Shown here: in pieces, positions 9,720-19,209 of the stretch
How positions within the stretch are numbered: the stretch's first letter is position 1
Layout of the letters: each line of letters opens with the position of its first letter
Origin: Hyphomicrobiales bacterium
GTDB lineage: Bacteria; Pseudomonadota; Alphaproteobacteria; Rhizobiales; Beijerinckiaceae
Reading direction: 5' to 3'
NCBI GenBank assembly: GCA_027483505.1
Contig: JAIXUP010000040.1
Location: forward strand, 1-64,000
DNA: 64,000 bases
Program-made: the position numbers and the translations under genes
The notes under the pieces: generated by a model
What the model saw: only the letters and a program-made list of their open reading frames with translations
Databases searched by the model: none
Told to the model about the DNA's origin: nothing

Positions 9720-11117
9720 TCAGCGCCCGTCCGGCGTTTGCGTGCCGATCCACTTGTCGCGCACCTGCTCGTAGTGGAGCTTTTCGTCATAGCGCGCAGC
9801 CTTCAGGCCTAGGGTGTCAGGCCCCAGACGCCCGATGCTCTGCAGCACGGTGTAAGAGGCCACCACACGGTCACGCTGGGCAGTTACGAGCGACGACCGC
9901 GCCGAGAGAAGCTCCTGCTGCGCGTTGAGAACATCGAGCGTGGTCCGCTGGCCGACCTTCGCTTCCTCGCGCACGCCATTCAGCGCCGTCTCGGCCGCGA
10001 CGACCTGTGCCTGGGCGGCGATTGTCTGCTCCTTGGCTGCTTCGAGCGCACCCCAGGCGACCACGACATCCGACCGGACCTGCTCGCGCGCCACATCGGC
10101 ATCGAGCCTGCGCTGACCGGCCGTCTCCTTGGCCTGACGGGTGCGCGAATAGGTCTGCCCGCCTTCGTAGATCGGTACTGTCAGCCGCGCCACCATCGAG
10201 GCAGTGGTCCGCTGATCGTTGAGAGCCGTCGAATCATACCGCTGGGTCAGCGCGCCGGTCAGACCCAGAGTCGGGTACAGGTCTGCCTCGGCCACCTTCA
10301 CCGCGATGTCCGCCGCATCGACATTGTGCAGCGCCGCCAGGATCGACGGGTGCCGGGACTGAGCGATCCGGCCCGCCTCTTCGAGACTTTTGGGCAAAAC
10401 CCGGTCAAGGGGACGGCCTGGAGCCAGACGCCTTGGCTGAATGCCCACGGTCTGGCGATAGCGGCCAAGGCTCGACTTGAGATTCGATTGCGCCAGCGCC
10501 GCCTGGGAGCGCGACTGGGCCAGACGGGCTTCGGACTGCGCAACGTCGGTCCGTGTCACCTCGCCCACGTTGAACCGGTCGCGGGTCTGCCGCAACTGCT
10601 CTTCCAGGACCTCGACGTTGTTGGTGTTGAGATTCAGGATTGCGGTGTCGCGCAGAACGTTCATGTAAACCGTCGCTGCGGTGATCAGCACGGTCTGCTC
10701 GGAGTTCCGCAGCGTCTCGCGCCCGGCGAGAACGAGCGCCTCGGCCTGGCTCACGGTGTTTGCGGTCTTTCCCGCATTCCACAAGGTCTGGTCAAGCTGC
10801 ACGCCGACGCCGCGCGGAGCCTGTCGGATGCTCGACGCGCGGGTTCGGGGCGTATTGTACTCATTGTAGGCGACACCGATGTCGGCCGACCCCGTCACGC
10901 GTGGCCTGTAGCCTGACAACGCCTGCGGAACGCCTTCATTGGCGGCGCGCAAAGCGGCGCGCTGCGAATTCAGCGTCGGATTGGTGGAATAGGCTTTCGA
11001 CAGCGCGCTTTCGAGGGTTTCCTGGGCCAGGGCAGGGACAGTCGCAATCAACGAACAGGAGCCCACGGCCACAGCAGCCATGGCAGACCTGAAAGGATGA
11101 CGGGTTCTGACACGCAT
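9720..11117 (-). CDS. tolC: TolC family outer-membrane efflux protein
   Basis: Signal peptide, LDQTLWNAGKTANTVSQAEA and GQRTTLDVLNAQQELL motifs. Confidence 0.9.
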   Translation of the reverse strand: MRVRTRHPFRSAMAAVAVGSCSLIATVPALAQETLESALSKAYSTNPTLNSQRAALRAANEGVPQALSGYRPRVTGSADIGVAYNEYNTPRTRASSIRQAPRGVGVQLDQTLWNAGKTANTVSQAEALVLAGRETLRNSEQTVLITAATVYMNVLRDTAILNLNTNNVEVLEEQLRQTRDRFNVGEVTRTDVAQSEARLAQSRSQAALAQSNLKSSLGRYRQTVGIQPRRLAPGRPLDRVLPKSLEEAGRIAQSRHPSILAALHNVDAADIAVKVAEADLYPTLGLTGALTQRYDSTALNDQRTTASMVARLTVPIYEGGQTYSRTRQAKETAGQRRLDADVAREQVRSDVVVAWGALEAAKEQTIAAQAQVVAAETALNGVREEAKVGQRTTLDVLNAQQELLSARSSLVTAQRDRVVASYTVLQSIGRLGPDTLGLKAARYDEKLHYEQVRDKWIGTQTPDGR

Positions 11118-11283
11118 TGACCATTGCCTCAATTCGCGAAAGACCGAAGAGGCTCAGCCAACCAGCCGCCGACTCCCGGTCATGGGCGTTAGCTAGCATG
11201 AGTGCTGGCTGAAAAAAAACTAATTTAAGCCTTGGTTAAGATGATGTTGGTGCGGTGCCGCAAAAAGGTGACACCAGAGCCGC

Positions 11284-11931
11284 TTAAAGAACAAAGGCCG
11301 GAATGCGGGAAAATTCCGCCAATTCCGGCCCCGCAGCATCGAAAATCGCGCGCCCTGACACTGTGCTGCCCGCGTTCTGGTAAAGCATGACCTTTCCGGA
11401 ACGCCCGGCGCCCTCGACGACAACCAGTCTGCCCCGTTCCGACAGCAGCGCCATCAGCGATTCGGGAGCCACGGCGCAGGCGCCGTTGATGAAGATGTGG
11501 TCAAAGCGTGCCGACGGCAGTCCGTCAACGACGGTGACGGCGCCATCAGCGCGGCCCGCCAAGGCTTTGCGCATCTCGGTGCGCAAGGCCGGATCGGCTT
11601 CGAATGCCGTCACCCTGGCGCCCAATTCGGCGGCGAGCGCCGCTGTGTAGCCGGTCCCGCCGGCGTAATCGAGAAAGCTTTGACCCCGCTGCACGTCGAG
11701 CGTCTGAAGCATGCGTCCGCACGTCATCGGCGCAAGAAGCGCCCTGCCCGCAGCGCCAAACGCATCGAGCGCGACCGGCTGGTCCAGATACGCCAGAGGC
11801 TTGCGCGCTTCGGGAACGAAATCTTCGCGCGGGACGCTGTCCATGGCAGCCAGCACGGCGCGGTCGGTGACGTCATAGGTCCGGAGCTGGCAATCGACCA
11901 TGTTGCGCCGGAGAGCGGCAAAATCTGTCAT
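11284..11931 (-). CDS. protein-L-isoaspartate O-methyltransferase family protein
   Basis: RRNMVDCQLRTYDVTDRAVLAAMDSVPREDFVPE and LDYAGGTGYTAALAAELGA motifs. Confidence 0.85.
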   Translation of the reverse strand: MTDFAALRRNMVDCQLRTYDVTDRAVLAAMDSVPREDFVPEARKPLAYLDQPVALDAFGAAGRALLAPMTCGRMLQTLDVQRGQSFLDYAGGTGYTAALAAELGARVTAFEADPALRTEMRKALAGRADGAVTVVDGLPSARFDHIFINGACAVAPESLMALLSERGRLVVVEGAGRSGKVMLYQNAGSTVSGRAIFDAAGPELAEFSRIPAFVL

Positions 11932-12065
11932 CATCAACCCCGTTACCATGCGTTCCGCCTCTCCCGGATGCCGGTCCGTTTCGGGCCGGAGCCGTCCGGG
12001 CGATCTGCCTGCGCCCTTCGACTATCACGGGCCGGCCCGGATGTCGCCGTCCGGCGCCGGGCCCA

Positions 12066-12139
12066 TGGAGGCCTCGGAGGGAATCGAACCCCCGTACAAG
12101 GATTTGCAGTCCTCTGCGTAACCACTCCGCCACGAGGCC
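12066..12139 (-). tRNA. tRNA-Cys (GCA), CCA encoded
   Basis: Minus strand GGCCTCGTGGCGGAGTGGTTACGCAGAGGACTGCAAATCC...GGTTCGATTCCCTCCGAGGCCTCCA folds as cloverleaf. Confidence 0.93.
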
Positions 12140-12344
12140 ATCAGGGCGAGTTGCGCCGAAGCGCCGTCACGCGGCTATAACAACATCCATCCGCAAACCG
12201 CAAGGCACGATCAACGATTTGCTGGACGGGGTTCGTCGGCGCTCGAGCGCGGTTGACAATCCATTAAGCGTGCCCGTGCGAGGGATAATGCATGAGCGGG
12301 GCTTGCATGCTGCACGATGCGTCTGTATGCACGCGTTCCGTTGA

Positions 12345-12419
12345 TCCTGGATAGCTCAGCGGTAGAGCAACCGGCTGTTAACCGGTTGGTCGCAGGTTCG
12401 AATCCTGCTCCAGGAGCCA
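12345..12419 (+). tRNA. tRNA-Asn (GTT), CCA encoded
   Basis: TCCTGGATAGCTCAGCGGTAGAGCAACCGGCTGTTAACCGGTTGGTCGCAGGTTCGAATCCTGCTCCAGGAGCCA. Confidence 0.95.
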
Positions 12420-12632
12420 TTTCGAGAACCGGGCATCGCAGGATGTCCGGTTCTTTTGATTTTTGCGCCGGCTCTGCGGCAGAATTTCGCAGCCCGGTCC
12501 TGCGTGATCCATGCGATGGTCCGCGAAGTTTGTTGCTGTCTGCAATGGCGCAGCCTGTTGCCCCCTTCGGTGTCGGGGCTCCATCGCGCAGCTTCGGACG
12601 CCTCACTTGTTTCATCCTGCCAAGCACCCGAA

Positions 12633-14105
12633 ATGACCGCCAGCCACGTGACACTCGTCTGGTTCCGCGACGATTTGCGGATCGCGGACAATCCTGCCCT
12701 GCACGATGCGGTCAGCCGCGGAGCGCCGGTGCTCTGCATCTACGTCTTCGATGAGGAAGCGCACGGACTGCGCCCGCTCGGCGGCGCGGCACGCTGGTGG
12801 CTTGCGGGCTCGTTGCGCGCGCTGCGCGATTCGTTGCGCGCCAAAGGCGGGGATCTGGTCGTGCTCCGCGGCGACACGCGCACCCTCGTGCCGCGTGTCG
12901 CCCGGCAGGCGGGAGCGAGCCACGCAGTCTGGAGCCGCCGCTACGGCGCGGCGGAGCAGGCGGTGGACGCCGCCATCAAGGCGGAGCTGCGCGCCGGCGG
13001 CATCGAGGCGTCGAGCGTCAACAGCCATCTGCTCAATGAACCCTGGACGGTGAGCAGCAAGGCCGGTGAGCCGCTGAAGGTTTTCACACCCTATTGGCGC
13101 GCGGCGCTGGCAAAAGGCGGTCCCGACCTGCCGCTGTCTGCGCCATCACGGATCAACGGCGCAGAATGGCCCGCCGGTCTCGACAGCCTTCGTCTCGATA
13201 TCGACGCGCTCGGGCTTGAACCCCACGCCCCGGACTGGGCCGGTGCCATGCGCGCCGAGTGGGCCCGCGGCGAGGCTGGCGCGCGTGACCGGCTTGAGCG
13301 CTTCGTGCGGTACAACATGGCGGGCTATGCGGAGGGCCGCAACCGGCCTGATCTGCCCTCGACCTCGAAGCTGTCTCCACATCTGCGCTTTGGCGAGATC
13401 AGCATCCGGCAATGCTGGCATGCGGCGTTGCAGGCGCAGGCCAGCGGCGAAAGCGCGGCGAGCGGGGCAGATGTCGAGACGTTTCTCAAAGAACTGGGCT
13501 GGCGGGAGTTCTCCTACTATCTGCTGCACTCCAACCCCGATCTCGCCCGCCGGAACTACGCGCAGCGCTTCGACGCCTTTCCGTGGTGCGAGAACCCGGA
13601 CGCGTTGAAGGCCTGGCAACGGGGGCGCACGGGCTATCCGATCGTTGATGCAGGCATGCGCGAGCTGTATGCGACAGGCTGGATGCACAATCGTGTGCGC
13701 ATGATTGTTGCGTCCTTCCTGATCAAGCACCTGCTGGTGGACTGGCGGCGTGGCGAGGAATGGTTCTGGGACACCCTGGTCGACGCCGATCCGGCCAGCA
13801 ACGCCGCGAGCTGGCAATGGGTCGCCGGAACGGGCGCGGACTCGGCTCCGTTTTTCCGGATCTTCAATCCGATCATCCAGGGAGAGAAATTCGATCCCGA
13901 CGGAGCCTACGTGCGCAGATGGGTGCCGGAACTTGCGAGGGTCCCAAACAGCCTGTTGCACAAGCCGTGGACCGCGCCAACGCCACTGCTCGAGGCCGCA
14001 GGCGTGCGCCTCGGCCAATCCTATCCACGGCCGATCGTCGAACATGAGATGGCGCGGGACCGCGCGCTGACGGCCTTCCAGGCGCTCACCCCTGCGGCTT
14101 CTTGA
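12633..14105 (+). CDS. phrB: deoxyribodipyrimidine photo-lyase / cryptochrome family
   Basis: VTLVWFRDDLRIADNPAL, GYPIVDAGMRELYATGWMHNRVRMIVASFLIKHLLVDWRRGE motifs. Confidence 0.95.
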   Translation: MTASHVTLVWFRDDLRIADNPALHDAVSRGAPVLCIYVFDEEAHGLRPLGGAARWWLAGSLRALRDSLRAKGGDLVVLRGDTRTLVPRVARQAGASHAVWSRRYGAAEQAVDAAIKAELRAGGIEASSVNSHLLNEPWTVSSKAGEPLKVFTPYWRAALAKGGPDLPLSAPSRINGAEWPAGLDSLRLDIDALGLEPHAPDWAGAMRAEWARGEAGARDRLERFVRYNMAGYAEGRNRPDLPSTSKLSPHLRFGEISIRQCWHAALQAQASGESAASGADVETFLKELGWREFSYYLLHSNPDLARRNYAQRFDAFPWCENPDALKAWQRGRTGYPIVDAGMRELYATGWMHNRVRMIVASFLIKHLLVDWRRGEEWFWDTLVDADPASNAASWQWVAGTGADSAPFFRIFNPIIQGEKFDPDGAYVRRWVPELARVPNSLLHKPWTAPTPLLEAAGVRLGQSYPRPIVEHEMARDRALTAFQALTPAAS

Positions 14106-14192
14106 TCGCGACCTGCAACCGAAACACAATTGGCTGCGTATCCCATTCGACGAACCATGTTTCGAGACCCTCCCGGAAGGAATGTCCCCCTC

Positions 14193-15491
14193 ATGAGAAT
14201 TGCAGTTGTCGGCTCGGGCATCGCGGGAAATGCGGCGGCCTGGGCCCTGTCCACGGGGTCGGGCCATGAGGTGACCGTCTACGAGAAAGACAGCCGGACC
14301 GGCGGGCATTCGGCGACGGTCGACATCGACTATGACGGAACGCCGCTGGCGGTCGACACAGGCTTCATTGTCTACAACGAGTTGAACTACCCCAATCTCG
14401 TACAGCTCTTCGCGCATCTCTGCGTCGCAACCGAGGCCTCGGACATGGGCTTTTCGGTCTCGTCGCGCAACGGCGCGCTCGAATGGGCCGGCCGCACCAC
14501 GGGTATCCTCGACGGGCTGTTCGCGCGCCGCCGCAACATCATGTCGCTGGCGCATCTGAACATGATCCGCGAGATGTTCCGCTTCAACCGCTCGGCCCTG
14601 GAAGACCGCGCGGCAGGCCGCCTGACCAGCGAAAGCATTGGCAGCTATCTCGAACGGGGCCGCTATTCGCAACGCTTCCGCGAGGAGTATCTCGTGCCGA
14701 TGGGCGCGGCGATCTGGTCAATGCCGCCAAGTTCGCTTGTCGAGTTCCCGGCTGACAGCTTCATCGCCTTCTTCGACAACCATCGGCTGCTGCACTGGAA
14801 CCGGCCAGTGTGGCGAACGGTGACAGGCGGCAGCCGGGCCTATGTCGAGAAGATCACCCGCCCGTTCGCCGACCGCATCCGCATTGGCGTGGGCGTCACG
14901 TCCATCCAGCGGCATGACCTCGGCGCAACGGTCACCGACACCACAGGCCGCGCCGAGCGCTTTGATCAGGTGATCGTCGCCACGCACCCCGATCAGGCGC
15001 TGGACCTGCTGACAGACGCCACCGACGCCGAGCGCGCCGTGCTCGGCGCCATTCCCTACCGCTCCAATGATGTCTGGCTGCACCGCGACCCGGCGCTCAT
15101 GCCACGCAGGAAAGCAGCCTGGGCGGCGTGGAATGTCCTGCAGGGTCGTGACGGCGCAGAGATCACCCTCACCTACTGGATGAACGCACTGCAGAATATC
15201 GACCGCCGGAAGCCCGTCTTCGTGACCCTGAATCCCGAAACACCGCCGCGGCCCGAGCTGACCTTCGGCCGCTACAGCTATGCCCATCCGCAATACCGCA
15301 CGGGCGTGACGGCCGCGCAGGCGGCGCTGCCGGGCATCCAGGGCCGGCATCACACCTGGTTCTGCGGCGCCTGGGCCGGCTACGGCTTTCATGAGGACGG
15401 GCTCATCGCCGGCCTGTCCGTCGCCGAGACGCTGGGCGCCGTTGTGCCCTGGCGGATCGCGGCCCGCAATCTGGCCTCGGCAGCGGAGTGA
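14193..15491 (+). CDS. FAD-dependent amine-oxidase-like protein (COG2907 type)
   Basis: MRIAVVGSGIAGNAAAWAL Rossmann motif; position between phr and DUF1365. Confidence 0.85.
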   Translation: MRIAVVGSGIAGNAAAWALSTGSGHEVTVYEKDSRTGGHSATVDIDYDGTPLAVDTGFIVYNELNYPNLVQLFAHLCVATEASDMGFSVSSRNGALEWAGRTTGILDGLFARRRNIMSLAHLNMIREMFRFNRSALEDRAAGRLTSESIGSYLERGRYSQRFREEYLVPMGAAIWSMPPSSLVEFPADSFIAFFDNHRLLHWNRPVWRTVTGGSRAYVEKITRPFADRIRIGVGVTSIQRHDLGATVTDTTGRAERFDQVIVATHPDQALDLLTDATDAERAVLGAIPYRSNDVWLHRDPALMPRRKAAWAAWNVLQGRDGAEITLTYWMNALQNIDRRKPVFVTLNPETPPRPELTFGRYSYAHPQYRTGVTAAQAALPGIQGRHHTWFCGAWAGYGFHEDGLIAGLSVAETLGAVVPWRIAARNLASAAE

Positions 15492-16372
15492 GCCTGTTGG
15501 CAGCCAATGGCGTACGGAGCGGCGAAGCAGCGGAGCGGCCCGGCCCCGAGGCCGGTGGCGTGCTGTTCCCGCCGCCCGCTGGCGCGGTCTGGCTGTATCC
15601 GGGAAATGTCATGCATGCGCGCATGAAGCCCAGGACGCACCGCTTCGCCTACAAGGTGTTCTGCCTGCTGATCGACATCGACCGGCTGGCGGAAGCCTCT
15701 CGAAAGGCGCGGCTTTTCTCGGTTGGCCGATTCAATCTGCTGAGCTTTCGCGAGAGCGATCATGGTGCGGAATTGCAGTACGCGCCGGCGGGACATTTGC
15801 GCCGCCACGTCGACGAGCTTCTGGCCCCGACGTCCGTCGATGCCCGCGGCGGACGCGTGCTGCTGCTGTGCTATCCGCGCCTGCTGGGCTTCGTCTTCAA
15901 CCCGATCTCGGTCTACTATGTCTACGACGTCCATGAGGACCTGGTGGCCTTGATCTACGAGGTCCGCAACACCTTCGGCGAGATGCACACCTATGTCTGC
16001 CCGCTCGAGCCCGGACAGGCCTCGGAGGCCGGCATTCGTCAGGAGCGCGACAAGCTGTTCTACGTGTCGCCTTTCATGGCCCAAACAATGCGGTATCACT
16101 TCCGTATGCTGCCGCCCGGGGACCGGGTGAATGTCCGGATCCTCGAAACTGACGAGGCCGGCCCGATCCTGGCCGCCACATTTACGGGTGCAAGGCGAGA
16201 CTTGACCTCTGCAGCAATTGTGAAAGCATGCGCGGCGATGCCCTTCATGACCCTCAAGGTCGTGGCCGGGATTCACTGGGAGGCGATGAAGCTCTGGTTC
16301 AAGGGCATCGAATTCTACAATCGCCCGAACCGCCCCGAACCTGTTTCTTACCGCGACCCGCAACACCGTTGA
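15488..16372 (+). CDS. DUF1365 domain-containing protein
   Basis: VMHARMKPRTHRFAYKVFCLLIDID and PRLLGFVFNPISVYYVYD motifs; overlaps upstream stop by 4 bp. Confidence 0.9.
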   Translation: MSLLAANGVRSGEAAERPGPEAGGVLFPPPAGAVWLYPGNVMHARMKPRTHRFAYKVFCLLIDIDRLAEASRKARLFSVGRFNLLSFRESDHGAELQYAPAGHLRRHVDELLAPTSVDARGGRVLLLCYPRLLGFVFNPISVYYVYDVHEDLVALIYEVRNTFGEMHTYVCPLEPGQASEAGIRQERDKLFYVSPFMAQTMRYHFRMLPPGDRVNVRILETDEAGPILAATFTGARRDLTSAAIVKACAAMPFMTLKVVAGIHWEAMKLWFKGIEFYNRPNRPEPVSYRDPQHR

Positions 16373-16428
16373 CCACCAGTAGCTGGCGAACACCGCCTTC
16401 AGTCTGCGTACCCCGTTCAGAGGACTTG

Positions 16429-17691
16429 ATGACACAAACAGTGACCGGCAGCCCCGTTGAGACTGTGCCAGCACAATTGGTCACTCCGGAGAATCTTGCG
16501 AGCCTGACGGCGGCCATGCCCGCAGTCCTGCGCGGCGCACTCGCCTACGGCACCAGGATCGAACGCGGCAGCCTTACAGTGAGCCTGCCGAACGGAGAAT
16601 CATATCTGTTCCGGGGCGCTCGGAGCGGGCCGGACGCGGTGTTTCAGGTCAAGGACTTCGCGTTTGCAAGGCGGCTGGCGCTCGGCGGCGACATCGGCTT
16701 TGCCGAGGCTTACCTCAACGGCGAGTGGGACACGCCGAACCTCGCCCGGTTTCTTGAGCTGTTCGCGACCAACTACAGCGCGATCGAAACGATGCTTGCG
16801 GGCAAGCCGCTGGCGCGTCTGTGGCAGATCCTGCGGCACTTCCTCAACCGCAATACGCGTGCCGGCTCGCGGCGGAACATCCACGCCCATTACGACCTCG
16901 GCAACCGCTTCTACTCGTCCTGGCTGGACGAGAGCATGACCTACTCCTCTGGCATCTACGCGCCGGGCGACAACGATCTCATGTCGGCGCAGACCCGCAA
17001 GTACCGCGAACTGGCCGAGAAGACTGGCATCCGCGCCGGCGATCGCGTGCTTGAGATCGGCTGCGGCTGGGGCGGTTTCGCCGAGTTCGCCGCCGCCGAG
17101 ATCGGGGCCAGGGTCACCGGTCTGACCATCTCGAAGGAGCAGTACGATTTCGCCGTGGCCCGCATCGCCAAGGCGGGGCTAAACGACCGCGTCGAGATCA
17201 AGCTGCTCGACTATCGCGATGAGGGGGGGACCTATGACCGCATCGCCTCGATCGAGATGTTCGAGGCGGTGGGTGAACAGTATTGGCCGACCTACTTCCA
17301 GCAGGTGCGCGACCGCCTGCGTGACGGCGGCACAGCCGGCCTGCAGGTGATCACCATCCGTGATGAGAGCTTCCGCTTCTACAAGCGCGAGATGGACTTC
17401 ATCCGCGCCTACATCTTTCCGGGCGGCATGTTGCCGACTCCAACGCACATGCGCGACCTGGGCCGGAAATTCGGCGTGCCCATGGTCAACGAGCGCGAGT
17501 TCGGGCTCGACTATGCCCAGACTTTGGCAGATTGGCGCGACCGCTTCCGCATCGCTTGGCCGCACCTGATGCCGCTGGGCTTCGACGAACGCTTCCGCCG
17601 AATGTGGGAGTATTACCTCGCCTATTGCGAGGCAGGCTTCCGATCGGGCAACATCGACGTCCGCCAGATGGTGTTCGCCAAGAACGGATGA
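16429..17691 (+). CDS. cyclopropane-fatty-acyl-phospholipid synthase family methyltransferase
   Basis: HYDLGNRFYSSWLDESMTYSSGIY and RVLEIGCGWGGFAEFAA motifs. Confidence 0.92.
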   Translation: MTQTVTGSPVETVPAQLVTPENLASLTAAMPAVLRGALAYGTRIERGSLTVSLPNGESYLFRGARSGPDAVFQVKDFAFARRLALGGDIGFAEAYLNGEWDTPNLARFLELFATNYSAIETMLAGKPLARLWQILRHFLNRNTRAGSRRNIHAHYDLGNRFYSSWLDESMTYSSGIYAPGDNDLMSAQTRKYRELAEKTGIRAGDRVLEIGCGWGGFAEFAAAEIGARVTGLTISKEQYDFAVARIAKAGLNDRVEIKLLDYRDEGGTYDRIASIEMFEAVGEQYWPTYFQQVRDRLRDGGTAGLQVITIRDESFRFYKREMDFIRAYIFPGGMLPTPTHMRDLGRKFGVPMVNEREFGLDYAQTLADWRDRFRIAWPHLMPLGFDERFRRMWEYYLAYCEAGFRSGNIDVRQMVFAKNG

Positions 17692-17715
17692 CGTGCCTGC
17701 GGGCTTGGCGCGCCG

Positions 17716-18813
17716 TCAGATCAGGCGGCCGAGCGGCGCCAGCGCACTGACGATGGGCATGTCCACCTTGCCTTGCATGGCGGCAAGGACTTCGAAGGCA
17801 GCCTCGCCGGACAAGGGCGCCTTGTAGGGGCGCTTTTCGATCAACGCGGCCACGATGTCGGCGATCGTGGTCAGGCGCACCAGATCATCGATGCGTTCGC
17901 TCCCAACGCCGTCCGGATAGCCTGATCCGTCGAGAGCCTCGTGATGGCTGCGCACAACCCGCAAAATCTCGGGCTCGATCCCTGATTCCAGTCGCAGCAC
18001 CTGCTCACCATAGGCCGGATGTTGCCGCATCATTGCGCTTTCGGCCTCGGTGAGTTCCCCCGGCTTGTCAAGGATATCCAATGGCACGCGTGCCTTGCCG
18101 ATGTCGTGCAGCAGGGCCCCTTTCGCGACCAGCAGCAGATCGCTCTGGCGGAACCCCAGCTTCAGCCCAAACCCAACGGCCAGTCCGGCCACGAGAAGGC
18201 AGTGCTGATAGGTTCGGTCATGGTGTTGCCGCACGCCCCGGACCCAACTGTTCAGTCCGCCCTCGGAAAGCGAGCCTATCAGGAGATCGCCTGCCTTGAT
18301 CAGCTCGGGCTGTTTCAGCCGCGACTGCCCTTTCGCGAACGAGAAAAGCGTTGAGAGCGCCTTCTCACCGGCCACCATCGCGAGCGCATGTTCATCAACA
18401 ATCCATGCAGGGCTGTCTTCGGCGGCAGGCGCAGGCTCATCCGCGCGCGGCTGGCTGGACAGGAACTGCACGATGTCCAGCAAGGAAGCGGCGCTGAAGG
18501 GCCGAAACACGAAGCTGCCGAAGCGAAGCAGGTTGTGCGCTGCCAGTGGAGTCCTGCTCTTTGCCTGTCCGACAAAGATCAGGGGCCGGGCAGGCCTGAT
18601 CTGGTTCAGCACAAGATTCTCGATATCGTCGGGCGAGAACGATGCGGCTCTGTCGGCATCGATGATCACGACGGTCCCCGTGCCGATTTCGACAACCTCG
18701 CGCGCCTTGATCCGGATATGCCGGACGCTGACGAGACCCGCGAAAGCACGGCGCAAGTCCTCCGGAAGGTGTTCGCTCTCACCGAGCACGGCGACATGAA
18801 CGCCCGACAGCAT
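17716..18813 (-). CDS. HD-GYP domain phosphodiesterase with degenerate receiver-like N-terminus
   Basis: HDIGKARVPLDILDKPGELTEAE and SHHEALDGSGYPDGV motifs. Confidence 0.85.
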   Translation of the reverse strand: MLSGVHVAVLGESEHLPEDLRRAFAGLVSVRHIRIKAREVVEIGTGTVVIIDADRAASFSPDDIENLVLNQIRPARPLIFVGQAKSRTPLAAHNLLRFGSFVFRPFSAASLLDIVQFLSSQPRADEPAPAAEDSPAWIVDEHALAMVAGEKALSTLFSFAKGQSRLKQPELIKAGDLLIGSLSEGGLNSWVRGVRQHHDRTYQHCLLVAGLAVGFGLKLGFRQSDLLLVAKGALLHDIGKARVPLDILDKPGELTEAESAMMRQHPAYGEQVLRLESGIEPEILRVVRSHHEALDGSGYPDGVGSERIDDLVRLTTIADIVAALIEKRPYKAPLSGEAAFEVLAAMQGKVDMPIVSALAPLGRLI

Positions 18814-19086
18814 TCCTTATTCCTCCGCTTGCGGCCCGCCATTCCTGCAAGGGCACACGCGCTTTTCTGGGCCAGCACAAGACGATCGAAAAAGAGCACC
18901 CGTTTGTGCCGCAAAAATCGCCCTGAACAAGACTGCAATCAAGTTGGGATCGCGATATCTCAAAAAATTCGTTTAAATTTAGTATTTATTTTGCAAATTA
19001 CGAACCGCGATCCATCAAAATCGAAAACTAAAATTGAATATTATATAGAACAGCAAAAAGGCATAATTTACTTGTATTTGAATGTC

Positions 19087-19115
19087 TGATCTCTGGGTCA
19101 CTTGCTACGATAAGT
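19087..19115 (+). promoter_or_regulatory. ECF11-like promoter motif TGATCT-N18-TAAGT upstream of MFS gene
   Basis: tgatct ctgggtcacttgctacga taagt; same 18-bp spacing as the site at 22311. Confidence 0.3.
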
Positions 19116-19209
19116 CACGGCTCTGGATCGGAAGCAAACCACGCGGCGCGAACATGCGTAACAGGGTAGACGGTCGATTGCCCTGATCACCGATGTCGAA
19201 GTTTTGATC

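Noticed and set aside
12253-12289. TTGACA ... GATAAT as a sigma-70 promoter for tRNA-Asn
   Set aside because: The two elements are about 25 bp apart, too far for a normal promoter
12505-12533. TGATCC motif upstream of photolyase as an ECF11 promoter
   Set aside because: At 16-18 bp spacing there is no TAAGA-like -10; the -35 match alone is not enough
18388-19089. 233-aa plus-strand ORF running into the AT-rich island
   Set aside because: Mostly antisense to the HD-GYP gene; the C-terminal part is just translation of AT-rich DNA
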